Of a DNA stretch of 12,878 nt, positions 1-5,390 are shown in pieces. Source of the DNA: an uncultured Christensenella sp. (GTDB lineage Bacteria; Bacillota; Clostridia; Christensenellales; Borkfalkiaceae); NCBI GenBank assembly GCA_910578655.1, contig CAJTQE010000053.1, forward strand, positions 1 to 12,878. The letters run 5' to 3'. The notes under the pieces were generated by a model, which saw only the letters and a list, made by a program, of their open reading frames with translations, was not told where the DNA came from and searched no databases. The first letter of the stretch is position 1, and the number at the start of each line of letters is the position of its first letter. The position numbers and the translations under genes were made by a program.

Positions 1-10
1 AAATTGAAAT

Positions 11-478
11 TTATAATACATACTTCATAGGCGTAAACCGAATACCGTTTATTTCCTGTTCTTCCGATAAAGGCACGAAACCCAAGTGCAGATAAAAGTT
101 CTTCCCGTAAGGGGAAGAATTGAGCGTAATTTCTTTGACCTGTGGACTATTCTTCTTTACTTCCGACAACAAAAACTCAAAGATAGAAGTTGCAATACCC
201 TTGCGATGATACTCGCTTTTCGTGAAAACCAAGTTAATATGCGATTTGTTACGCATACCGATAATCCCAACCATTTTACCATCGTCAAATGCGGCATAAA
301 TCGGGCAAATTCCTTTTTTACAATTATCTATAAATTCGGCGTTTTCGATAATATCCTTTCTAAACGTTTCCACCCCTTGCGGTTTATAATCGGGTGCTTC
401 AAACTGCATAAAGACTTCTAACGCAAGGGTAAGTGCATCGCTTACTTCGTTAGGCTTTACTTTTCTGATAAAATACAT
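11..478 (-). CDS. GNAT-family N-acetyltransferase
   Basis: A 155-residue protein with the single-domain GNAT fold, expected to transfer an acetyl group from acetyl-CoA to an unknown amine in the cytoplasm. The acetyl-CoA binding motif A lies at about residues 83-104 and carries the Q/RxxGxA-type pyrophosphate loop as HRKGIA (91-96), followed by the amphipathic helix IFEFLLSEV. Motif B is visible at about 120-136, with NSSPYGKNFYLHLGF containing the usual Y..LGF signature. Length is normal for a stand-alone GNAT. The ATG is preceded by GGAGAAGTT, a reasonable ribosome binding site, and by a good sigma-A-type promoter at 514-542. It is a single-gene unit at the left edge; no terminator is visible in the 10 bases after its stop. 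The family call is secure, but the substrate cannot be inferred. Confidence 0.9.
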   Translation of the reverse strand: MYFIRKVKPNEVSDALTLALEVFMQFEAPDYKPQGVETFRKDIIENAEFIDNCKKGICPIYAAFDDGKMVGIIGMRNKSHINLVFTKSEYHRKGIATSIFEFLLSEVKKNSPQVKEITLNSSPYGKNFYLHLGFVPLSEEQEINGIRFTPMKYVL

Positions 479-513
479 AACTTCTCCGCTAAATTATTGT
501 TTATCGTACAATT

Positions 514-542
514 ATTATATAACGAAAAATGGAAGAACGCAA
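514..542 (-). promoter_or_regulatory. sigma-A-type promoter of the GNAT gene
   Basis: Reading the minus strand, TTGCGT (542-537) and a perfect TATAAT (519-514) are separated by exactly 17 bases. Transcription would start near 507, leaving a leader of about 29 bases that contains GGAGAAGTT before the ATG at 478. Confidence 0.65.
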
Positions 543-633
543 CTGATTGAATTTTGCGGGAAATATAAAACATATCTATATCTCACCAGGCTACGAGTAG
601 CCGAGTTCGTCCACACAGTGAAAAATATAAGTA

Positions 634-658
634 AAGGCGCGGCTTAATGCCACGCCTT
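634..658 (-). terminator. intrinsic terminator after the merR-type gene
   Basis: In the minus-strand transcript this is a 10-bp stem, AAGGCGTGGC / GCCGCGCCTT, with an ATTAA loop. The one non-Watson-Crick pair is a G-U wobble in this direction but a C-A mismatch in the other, so the hairpin is oriented for the leftward merR transcript. The downstream tract is only moderately U-rich (TACTTATATTTTT). The arm at 633-645 also has a perfect 13-bp inverted copy at 709-721, immediately past the merR stop, so an alternative long-loop hairpin can form between 633 and 721. The rest of the 479-726 gap shows only a short perfect 6-bp hairpin, GGCTAC-GA-GTAGCC, at 589-602. Confidence 0.6.
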
Positions 659-726
659 ATTCTCGTTCACCTGCGGTTTACCGAACATTCCCTATGAGAA
701 CTACGGTAAAGCCGCGCCTTTGTTTT

Positions 727-1443
727 TTATTCCGAAAAGCTTTCGGTATGGAAGTTGTTTGCTCCGCAGTGCGGACATGTCAGCTTGCGGGTTTTTGGCG
801 TATGCGGTGAAAACAAAAACCTGAAAAACGACGGTCGGAATTTTTTTCCGCAGTCGGTACAGATATATGCAAGATTTCTGTACGCCAAAGCCACCGCACC
901 CGCGATAAGTGCAAGCACGCACGGCATACCTATTGCAAACGGCAGCCACCACCCTTTAACGCCCCAAAGCGTTGCCGTAACCGCAATTACCGCGTCAACG
1001 ACGATACCTGCGACAACCATAATCGCATAGGTTGCGCGCTGTTTTTTCTTACCCCTCATAATAGTCTGTACGTCAAGAAAAGAATTTCGGGAAAGAGCCG
1101 CGCCTTCCGCAATCTGCTCGCGTATAAGCCTTACGCCGTCGCGTTGCACAAGCTTTTGCTTTATCTCTCCGTCAAGCGTCTTTTCGCGCTCGTTCAGCAC
1201 AGACAGTAGAATTTTTTTTGAATTTTCGCCATCGGAAAGCACCTCGGTAATTTGGGCAAGGCTCAGTCCGAGCTGCTTATACAGACATATAAGCTGCAAG
1301 GTTTTAAGGCTCTGCTCGCCGTAAATTCTTCTGCCGCCCTCGGAAATCGAGTCGGGCTTTAACAGCCCCTTACCGTCGTAAAACTGTACCGTGCGCACGG
1401 TGACGCCGCAAAGTTCGGCAATCTGTCCCGTAGAATATGACAT
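727..1443 (-). CDS. MerR-family regulator with two membrane segments and a C-terminal zinc ribbon
   Basis: A 238-residue protein with a MerR winged helix-turn-helix at residues 4-72 (SYSTGQIAELCGVTVRTVQFY, then the wing GGRRIYGEQ), a predicted helical linker at about 75-130, two hydrophobic segments at about 139-160 and 166-188, and a C-terminal zinc ribbon with CTDC (195-198) and CPHC (223-226). Classical MerR proteins are soluble dimers of 120-150 residues, so this is an architecture in which the DNA-binding domain is tethered to the membrane. Both the N-terminal DNA-binding end and the ribbon would be cytoplasmic if the two segments form a hairpin. The start is well supported by AAAGGAGGT six bases ahead of the ATG. 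The upstream promoter has the 19-bp spacer and central palindrome typical of MerR targets, so autoregulation is likely. The ligand and other targets are unknown. A downstream hairpin ends the transcript. Confidence 0.88.
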   Translation of the reverse strand: MSYSTGQIAELCGVTVRTVQFYDGKGLLKPDSISEGGRRIYGEQSLKTLQLICLYKQLGLSLAQITEVLSDGENSKKILLSVLNEREKTLDGEIKQKLVQRDGVRLIREQIAEGAALSRNSFLDVQTIMRGKKKQRATYAIMVVAGIVVDAVIAVTATLWGVKGWWLPFAIGMPCVLALIAGAVALAYRNLAYICTDCGKKFRPSFFRFLFSPHTPKTRKLTCPHCGANNFHTESFSE

Positions 1444-1463
1444 ACTTTACCTCCTTTAACACG

Positions 1464-1494
1464 ACTGTACAACATTACGCTGCGTAACAAGCAA
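1464..1494 (-). promoter_or_regulatory. MerR-type promoter/operator with 19-bp spacer
   Basis: On the minus strand, TTGCTT (1494-1489) and TACAGT (1469-1464) are 19 bases apart, the over-long spacer characteristic of MerR-activated promoters. A near-central 13-base palindrome, TTACGC-A-GCGTAA (1487-1475), lies wholly within the spacer. It sits directly upstream of the MerR-type gene, which suggests autoregulation. The hexamers themselves are imperfect, so the call rests on the combination of spacing, palindrome and adjacent regulator. Confidence 0.6.
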
Positions 1495-1523
1495 GCATTT
1501 AAACGCACTTTTTTAAAAAATTT

Positions 1524-2039
1524 TTAACTTTTCATAAAAATTTCGGCCATGTTGCGCATTACTGCCGTAAACCCAGACCAAATTTTCGGAATACCGTCAA
1601 GCTTTTCGCTTACAACGGATTTCATTAACAAGTATTCGCTTTGCAGCACGGAAAGCACGCTTCCGTCCGCGCGCGTATCTCCGAGAGCAATTCGTCCGAC
1701 CGCCACGTCGCCTATCGCAACTATACTGCCGTAAGCAAATCCGCCGCACGCAAACACGCCCGCGGCAAAACCGCCCATCGCAAACACGCCCGCGGCAAAA
1801 CCGCCGAGCGGAACGTCGAACGCGATAAACGGTGAGCCTAAGTTGGCAAGCATACACCCTATCCACAGTGCAGGGACTGCCTCGGGGAAAAATAACGGTA
1901 AGATTGTCAAAGCTTCGGCCGGGCGGATTTGAAGTATCCCCTGATAGGAAATTGCCCCGAATGCGTAGGTCAACGCAACATATAGTCCAGCGATTACTCC
2001 TGCCCTGCAAAGGCGTTTAGTTGTAAAAAAGTTTTTCAT
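1524..2039 (-). CDS. chimeric QueT-like membrane protein with glycine-repeat C-terminus
   Basis: A 171-residue protein. Residues 1-76 match the start of QueT, the substrate-binding S component of an energy-coupling-factor transporter for queuosine precursors: the RAGVIAGLYVALT first helix, then the signature RPAEALTILPLFFPEAVPALWIGCMLANL at about 39-67. After DVPLGG (75-80), where QueT proteins continue with further membrane helices, the sequence changes to glycine-rich repeats (GGFAAGVFAMGGFAAGVFACGGFAYG, then IVAIGDVAVGRIALGD) and a non-membranous tail. Such GGxAxG repeats occur in unrelated clostridial membrane proteins. The protein therefore looks like a truncated QueT fused in frame to the end of another gene, and the transport function is probably lost or altered. 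The ATG at 2039 fits the family start, but no Shine-Dalgarno sequence precedes it; a terminator U-tract is there instead. A pseudogene, or a queT remnant, is the alternative reading. Confidence 0.65.
   Translation of the reverse strand: MKNFFTTKRLCRAGVIAGLYVALTYAFGAISYQGILQIRPAEALTILPLFFPEAVPALWIGCMLANLGSPFIAFDVPLGGFAAGVFAMGGFAAGVFACGGFAYGSIVAIGDVAVGRIALGDTRADGSVLSVLQSEYLLMKSVVSEKLDGIPKIWSGFTAVMRNMAEIFMKS
1749..1808 (-). repeat. 30-bp tandem repeat inside the QueT-like gene
   Basis: Two adjacent 30-base units (1749-1778 and 1779-1808) match at 27 of 30 positions; both contain CGCAAACACGCCCGCGGCAA. They encode the repeated peptide GGFAAGVFA(M/C) at the point where QueT similarity ends, so the repeat lies at or next to the fusion junction. 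Confidence 0.85.
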
Positions 2040-2047
2040 AATAATTC

Positions 2048-2072
2048 AAAAAGGACGGTTGTTAAACCGTCC
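2048..2072 (-). terminator. intrinsic terminator in the queT leader
   Basis: On the minus strand, GGACGGTT-TAAC-AACCGTCC forms a perfect 8-bp stem with a four-base loop, followed at once by TTTTT (2052-2048) and then by the start codon of the QueT-like gene at 2039. It works only leftward, since the other side lacks a T tract. Its position just ahead of the start codon suggests a leader attenuator. It could instead be the distant terminator of the jag operon. Confidence 0.75.
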
Positions 2073-2089
2073 CTGTACTGTAAAAGTAT

Positions 2090-2133
2090 CTCCTTCGGTT
2101 TTTTTAGTGATGTGTTTTCCCGAAAACCATCTC
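2090..2133 (-). promoter_or_regulatory. candidate preQ1-I-like riboswitch aptamer
   Basis: The minus strand here can fold as a small H-type pseudoknot, the preQ1-I topology. Stem P1 is GATG (2131-2128) with CATC (2112-2109). The loop holds CGG (2122-2120), which can pair with CCG (2098-2096) at the end of an A-rich tail (ACTAAAAAAA). The order AGATGGTTTTCGG / ACACATC / CTAAAAAAACCG / AAGGAG parallels the Bacillus subtilis preQ1-I element (AGAGGUUCUAG / UACACCCUC / UAAAAAACUAAGG). The tail AAACCG can alternatively pair with CGGTTT in the 5' arm of the downstream terminator, giving a plausible antiterminator. A queT-type gene follows, the expected target. A competing GTTTTC/GAAAAC hairpin and the short stems keep this a candidate. 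Confidence 0.5.
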
Positions 2134-2163
2134 AAGCCATACGCTTGTCGACCTTACGTCGAC
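2133..2163. repeat. two short hairpins sharing a CxTAC-type spacer
   Basis: CAAGC-catac-GCTTG (2133-2147) is followed immediately by GTCGAC-cttac-GTCGAC (2147-2163). Both have five-base spacers. The second has the same spacer sequence (CTTAC / GTAAG) as the seven palindromes further right, but with an unrelated stem, so it may be a divergent member of the same repeat group. Confidence 0.4.
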
Positions 2164-2207
2164 GATGAAGTTGCGTCGCTTGACACCGACCTGCAACTAA
2201 TCAAACG

Positions 2208-2480
2208 CAAGCGCAATAAAGATACATCGATTAAACGTAAGGTTTAATACATCGATTAAACGTAAGGTTTACGTTTGATTTGCGTGCGGTGCGTCAAGAG
2301 CAAACGCAATAAAGATGCGCCGATTAAACGTAAGGTTTAATATGCCGTAAACGTAAGGTTTACGCTTGATTAGTGTTTAGTCTGTCTTTTGATTATGCAT
2401 TTAAGATACATCGATTAAACGTAAGGTTTAATACACCGATTAAACGTAAGGTTTAATACACCGATTAAACGTAAGGTTTA
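2208..2480. repeat. array of seven palindromic repeats between jag and queT
   Basis: The unit is ATTAAAC-GTAAG-GTTTAAT, two 7-bp inverted arms around a five-base spacer. Copies start at 2230, 2255, 2323, 2414, 2439 and 2464, with a variant CGTAAAC-GTAAG-GTTTACG at 2346. In the variant both arms change together, so pairing is kept. Copies at 2230/2255 and at 2414/2439/2464 are tandem with a 25-base period. A longer 42-base direct repeat (2208-2249 and 2301-2342) matches at 38 positions. The last copy overlaps the jag stop codon. The array fills most of the 2040-2477 gap, where no gene is visible. It could be REP-like DNA, a set of operator sites, or transcript 3' hairpins; no function is shown. 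Confidence 0.85.
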
Positions 2481-3293
2481 TTCTTCGCCTTTCGCGCCGC
2501 TGTTGCCGAGGAAAGTTCCGAAATAAATTTCACGCTTACCGCGCTTTGCGCCGCCGCCGGACGAGGGTCTTCTCTCTCTTCTCTCGCCTCTGTCGCCGCC
2601 GCGGCTGTCGAATCTGTCCCCGTGTCCGCGTCTGTCGTCGGAACGTCTTTCGCCGTAGCGAAGTCCCTTATCGTAAGGCTTGGCATTATTGGGAATAACT
2701 GCGATATATCTTACGGGTTCCTTGCCCTCCGAAACGGTTTTAACTTCGGTATTGTCGGCAAGAGCTGAATGAATAATTCTTCTTTCGTAGGGACTCATAG
2801 GCTCGAGAATAAGCTTTCTGCCCTTTTCAACTGCCTTTGCGGCAAGCTTTTCCGCAAGCTTTTTAAGCGTTTCTTCGCGCTGTTTTCTGTAATTTTCGCA
2901 GTCAACCAGCACCTTTTTATATTCGTCCCTGCCGGTGTTTGCAACCGCGCCGGCGAGGCACTGTATTGCATCCAGCACGTCGCCGTGCTTTCCTATAACC
3001 TTTGCAGAGTTAGCGGCTTTGATATCTATCGTGATTTCTTCCTTTTCGGAAACCAATTCGCTGACCGCAGAAATTTTAAGTATTTCCAAAAGCCCGTTGA
3101 TAAACTCAACTGCGCGTTTTGCTCCCGAACGCATTTTGGTTACTTTAACCTTCGCTTTAACTGCGCCGAAAAGCTTTTTCTTGCCCTCTTCCAAAATTTC
3201 TATTTCAGCCTCGTCAAGAGTGATACCGAGGGCTTTCAAACCCTCTTCGATAGCCTCGTCAATCGATTTGCCTGTGAATACGTTCTCTTCCAT
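2478..3293 (-). CDS. jag: RNA-binding protein Jag/KhpB (Jag-N, KH and R3H domains)
   Basis: A 271-residue cytoplasmic RNA-binding protein. The Jag-N domain is at residues 1-51, with the KKKLFG motif typical of this domain at 38-43. A KH domain spans about 75-135, with the RNA-binding loop GKHG at 101-104, and an R3H domain about 138-200, with the R-xxx-H signature RRIIH at 171-175. A low-complexity arginine/glycine-rich tail follows at 216-250. KhpB homologues form a complex with KhpA and affect cell division and elongation in Gram-positive bacteria. The gene overlaps yidC by one base (TAATG) and has AGAGGT ahead of its ATG, so the pair is translationally coupled, as in many Firmicutes. The RG-rich tail is longer than in well-studied relatives and could add nonspecific RNA binding; that last point is inference. 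Confidence 0.95.
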   Translation of the reverse strand: MEENVFTGKSIDEAIEEGLKALGITLDEAEIEILEEGKKKLFGAVKAKVKVTKMRSGAKRAVEFINGLLEILKISAVSELVSEKEEITIDIKAANSAKVIGKHGDVLDAIQCLAGAVANTGRDEYKKVLVDCENYRKQREETLKKLAEKLAAKAVEKGRKLILEPMSPYERRIIHSALADNTEVKTVSEGKEPVRYIAVIPNNAKPYDKGLRYGERRSDDRRGHGDRFDSRGGDRGERRERRPSSGGGAKRGKREIYFGTFLGNSGAKGEE

Positions 3294-4567
3294 TATTTTA
3301 ACCTCTTTCTTTGCGTCTGCTTTTTATTTTTAAATAACTCGCCGTTGGCCTCTTTTTTGGCAAACTTGACGTCCATTATCTTATTTAATATAACGGTCGT
3401 AATCAAACTGAATACGGTATTCGTAATCATATAAGTTGAGAACGCCGCACTGTAAAGGAACGAAAACATACCGTAAATAATCGGCATCAAAATAAGCATC
3501 CACTTGTTGGTTTTTGCACCGGAACCGTCGACGGTGGAAAGCTCGTTCGCGTCCTTTTGCGCGCGCATCGATATAAATTGTTGCAGGAACATAAGTCCTA
3601 TTGCAAGTACTATCAGTATAAAATATCCGTTAACTTGGTTGCCTTCAAGCTTGCCGTCGCTGTAACCTTCGTGCCGCAGATAGTAAGTAACTTCGTCATA
3701 GCTCTCTTCATACGAAGCGTTCATTCCGGTACCGGAAGCCCGTGACACCGCCGAACTGAAATTTGCAAAGCTGGGAACTTCCTTGTTTAACGGCGAATCG
3801 GGGTACCAAATATTCTTAACCCATAAGAAACCGTTGTCGTGTTTTCTGTAATAATCAGCCGAAGCCCTTCTTGCCCCGTCGCGGACGTAATCGCGCACAA
3901 CGACCATTTTTTCCGATTCCGTCATTTTGCCAAACTTTTCAACGTCGACTTCGGCTTGTTCTGCGTTGGCTGTTTTTATAAACGCGTCAAAATCAACGAA
4001 GTAAGCGGGCGCGTCCAAAGACTTGTCCGTCGTTTTAATCAAAAAACCGTTTTCGTGGATAATTTCGTCCGATTCATACTCGCAAAGAACGTACATCTCC
4101 ACACTTGCGTTATAAGCTTCTTCCATTCCCTTGTACGACTGCAAGTTTGCATACTGCGAATAAGTTGAGAATGCGCTGAACACAACCATAAATATGACAA
4201 GCGAAACTATCATAGGCAGACACGCGCCTACCATAGAAATGCCGTTTGCTTTCTGCAATTCCCTGACCTTTAAGCTGTACATTTGCTTGTCGTTGGCGTA
4301 CTGCTTTTGTAGTTTTTCCATCTGCGGCCGCATCGCTTTCATCATAAGCGACTGCTTTTTCATTTTATAACGCGAATAAATGTCAAGCGGAAGCACTATC
4401 ATTTTGAGGATAAGCGTAAACAAAATTATGCCCAAACCGATAATACCCACGCCCTCTATTAGCCACTGAATTATCTTGCCCATCCAGTTGAGGTCAATCG
4501 ACGAAATTTTTTCGACGGCAAAGTCAATATAATTTGTCGATAAATTTAAAAGATTAAAGTTTCCCAT
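3293..4567 (-). CDS. yidC: membrane protein insertase YidC/Oxa1 with expanded extracytoplasmic loop
   Basis: A 424-residue insertase that places membrane proteins in the lipid bilayer, alone or with SecYEG. The first conserved helix is at about 38-60 (GLGIILFTLILKMIVLPL), followed by the cytoplasmic coiled hairpin at 62-112 (PQMEKLQKQY). Further helices are at about 115-135, 312-332, 355-375 and 377-395. The C-terminus is basic, as expected for ribosome contact. The conserved groove arginine of the first helix is lysine here (K55), keeping the positive charge. Typical Gram-positive YidC proteins are about 210-290 residues. This one has about 90 extra residues before FLWV (247-250) and about 40 after it, both in the extracytoplasmic loop. 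The gene lies 13 bases after yidD, has only a weak ribosome site (GGGAAAC), and overlaps jag by one base. Confidence 0.93.
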   Translation of the reverse strand: MGNFNLLNLSTNYIDFAVEKISSIDLNWMGKIIQWLIEGVGIIGLGIILFTLILKMIVLPLDIYSRYKMKKQSLMMKAMRPQMEKLQKQYANDKQMYSLKVRELQKANGISMVGACLPMIVSLVIFMVVFSAFSTYSQYANLQSYKGMEEAYNASVEMYVLCEYESDEIIHENGFLIKTTDKSLDAPAYFVDFDAFIKTANAEQAEVDVEKFGKMTESEKMVVVRDYVRDGARRASADYYRKHDNGFLWVKNIWYPDSPLNKEVPSFANFSSAVSRASGTGMNASYEESYDEVTYYLRHEGYSDGKLEGNQVNGYFILIVLAIGLMFLQQFISMRAQKDANELSTVDGSGAKTNKWMLILMPIIYGMFSFLYSAAFSTYMITNTVFSLITTVILNKIMDVKFAKKEANGELFKNKKQTQRKRLK

Positions 4568-4580
4568 TGTTTCCCGTGAG

Positions 4581-4871
4581 TCAGATTACCCACCTCAATT
4601 TAAAATAGTTTTCAGGTACGGGGTCGTAGCCGCCCTTTGACAGAGGGTTACAGCGCAGTAACCGCCAACTGCCCATTAAAAGACCTAAAATCACGCCGTG
4701 ATTATTGAGGGCGCGAAGCATATATTCCGAACACGTCGGATTGTAAAGGCAGGTGTGCCTTGACAAAGTATGCTGGTACAGTATGATAAGACGCATAAGC
4801 AACATTCTTAAAAACGGCTTAAACACCTTTTTCCGCAAAAACTTGTAGCATTTTCTTAGTTTTTTGCGCAT
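4581..4871 (-). CDS. yidD: YidD membrane protein insertion efficiency factor
   Basis: A 96-residue protein of the YidD/DUF37 family, a small membrane-peripheral factor that helps YidC-dependent insertion. The family core is clear: LIILYQHTLSRHTCLYNPTCSEYMLRAL (28-55) with the CxYxPTCSEY signature, and LLRCNPLSKGGYDPVP (71-86) near the C-terminus. The N-terminal 22 residues are very basic and longer than usual; an internal ATG at residue 23 would give the ordinary length, but it has no better ribosome site. The chosen ATG overlaps the end of rnpA by 16 bases and has AAAGGT upstream, indicating coupled translation. The position between rnpA and yidC is the standard one. Confidence 0.95.
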   Translation of the reverse strand: MRKKLRKCYKFLRKKVFKPFLRMLLMRLIILYQHTLSRHTCLYNPTCSEYMLRALNNHGVILGLLMGSWRLLRCNPLSKGGYDPVPENYFKLRWVI

Positions 4872-5185
4872 TCGTTTACCTTTTTAAAACACGACGAAAG
4901 GTTCTTTTCAAAGTTCTTTAAACTGTATTCGGGCTGAACTTTCGGCAGAATTATTATACTGTAATTACGTTCAAGTTCCGAACAGGTTGCTCGGAACGCC
5001 TCCCTGAGCAGTCTTTTGATTCTGTTGCGAACGGTGGCCTTGCCGTGTTTTTTGGATATGGCAATGCCCATCGACAACTGTTTTGCGGGAAAATACAGTA
5101 AAGTAATACAAGGAGAAAACGCCCTTTTTCCCCTGTTGAAAAGCTTTTGAAAGTCAGTGTTTTTTTTAATGCGTAAATATTTCAA
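4856..5185 (-). CDS. rnpA: ribonuclease P protein component
   Basis: The 109-residue protein subunit of RNase P, which assists the catalytic RNA in cutting 5' leaders from pre-tRNAs. Family features are the N-terminal LRIKKNTDFQKLFNRGK (4-20) and the highly conserved basic RNR helix, KATVRNRIKRLLREAFR, at about 49-65. The length is normal. The start is a TTG at 5185: no ATG is available near the family start, and the TTG gives the expected N-terminus six bases after the rpmH stop. No Shine-Dalgarno sequence is evident ahead of it, so translation probably depends on ribosomes finishing rpmH. The gene overlaps yidD at its 3' end. Confidence 0.95.
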   Translation of the reverse strand: MKYLRIKKNTDFQKLFNRGKRAFSPCITLLYFPAKQLSMGIAISKKHGKATVRNRIKRLLREAFRATCSELERNYSIIILPKVQPEYSLKNFEKNLSSCFKKVNECAKN

Positions 5186-5191
5186 CTGTGA

Positions 5192-5326
5192 TTAAGCGGA
5201 AAGCTTCTTTCTGCCCTTATCTCTTCTTCTCTTCAATACCTTTCTGCCGGCTTTTGACGCCATTCTTTTCCTGAAACCGTGTACTTTACTTCTCTGTCTC
5301 TTTTTGGGTTGGTATGTTCTTTTCAT
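5192..5326 (-). CDS. rpmH: 50S ribosomal protein L34
   Basis: A 44-residue, extremely basic protein. The translation begins MKRTYQPKKRQRSKVHGFRK and ends RRRDKGRKKLSA, matching bacterial L34 along its whole length (KRTYQP, HGFRKRM and GRKVLKRRR are the hallmarks). It belongs to the large ribosomal subunit. The ATG is preceded by TAAGGAGTAAATCA, an excellent ribosome site. It is the first gene of the rpmH-rnpA-yidD-yidC-jag string and lies only 60 bases downstream of dnaN on the same strand, an unusual neighbour, since rpmH normally diverges from dnaA. Confidence 0.97.
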   Translation of the reverse strand: MKRTYQPKKRQRSKVHGFRKRMASKAGRKVLKRRRDKGRKKLSA

Positions 5327-5360
5327 TGATTTACTCCTTAAATTGTTATTAACCTAAATA

Positions 5361-5390
5361 AAAATACATTATTGACCGCACTTTTGTCAA
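5361..5390 (-). promoter_or_regulatory. probable rpmH promoter overlapping the dnaN stop
   Basis: A perfect -35 hexamer TTGACA (5390-5385) overlaps the dnaN stop codon (5389-5387). A weak -10, TATTTT (5366-5361), follows after 18 bases. The -35 is part of a small inverted repeat, TTGAC...GTCAA (5372-5390). No intrinsic terminator separates dnaN from rpmH, so read-through from dnaN could also feed the operon. Confidence 0.45.

Noticed and set aside
1500..1526. Terminator after the QueT-like gene
   Set aside because: Only AT-rich self-complementarity is present, with no GC-containing stem, so read-through into the MerR gene is possible.
1597..2010. Frameshifted reading of the QueT region as a sign that the fusion is only a sequencing error
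   Set aside because: The alternative frame is Arg/Cys-rich and does not continue QueT similarity, so a simple frameshift does not restore a normal QueT.
2208..2480. CRISPR-like array
   Set aside because: The interval between copies is only about 6 bases and nearly identical each time, there are no unique spacers, and the units are perfect short palindromes with no cas genes nearby.
2769..3434. 221-codon plus-strand frame opposite jag/yidC
   Set aside because: It is antisense to two well-recognised genes, has no family resemblance, and its Phe/Leu/Cys-rich composition is typical of a shadow frame.
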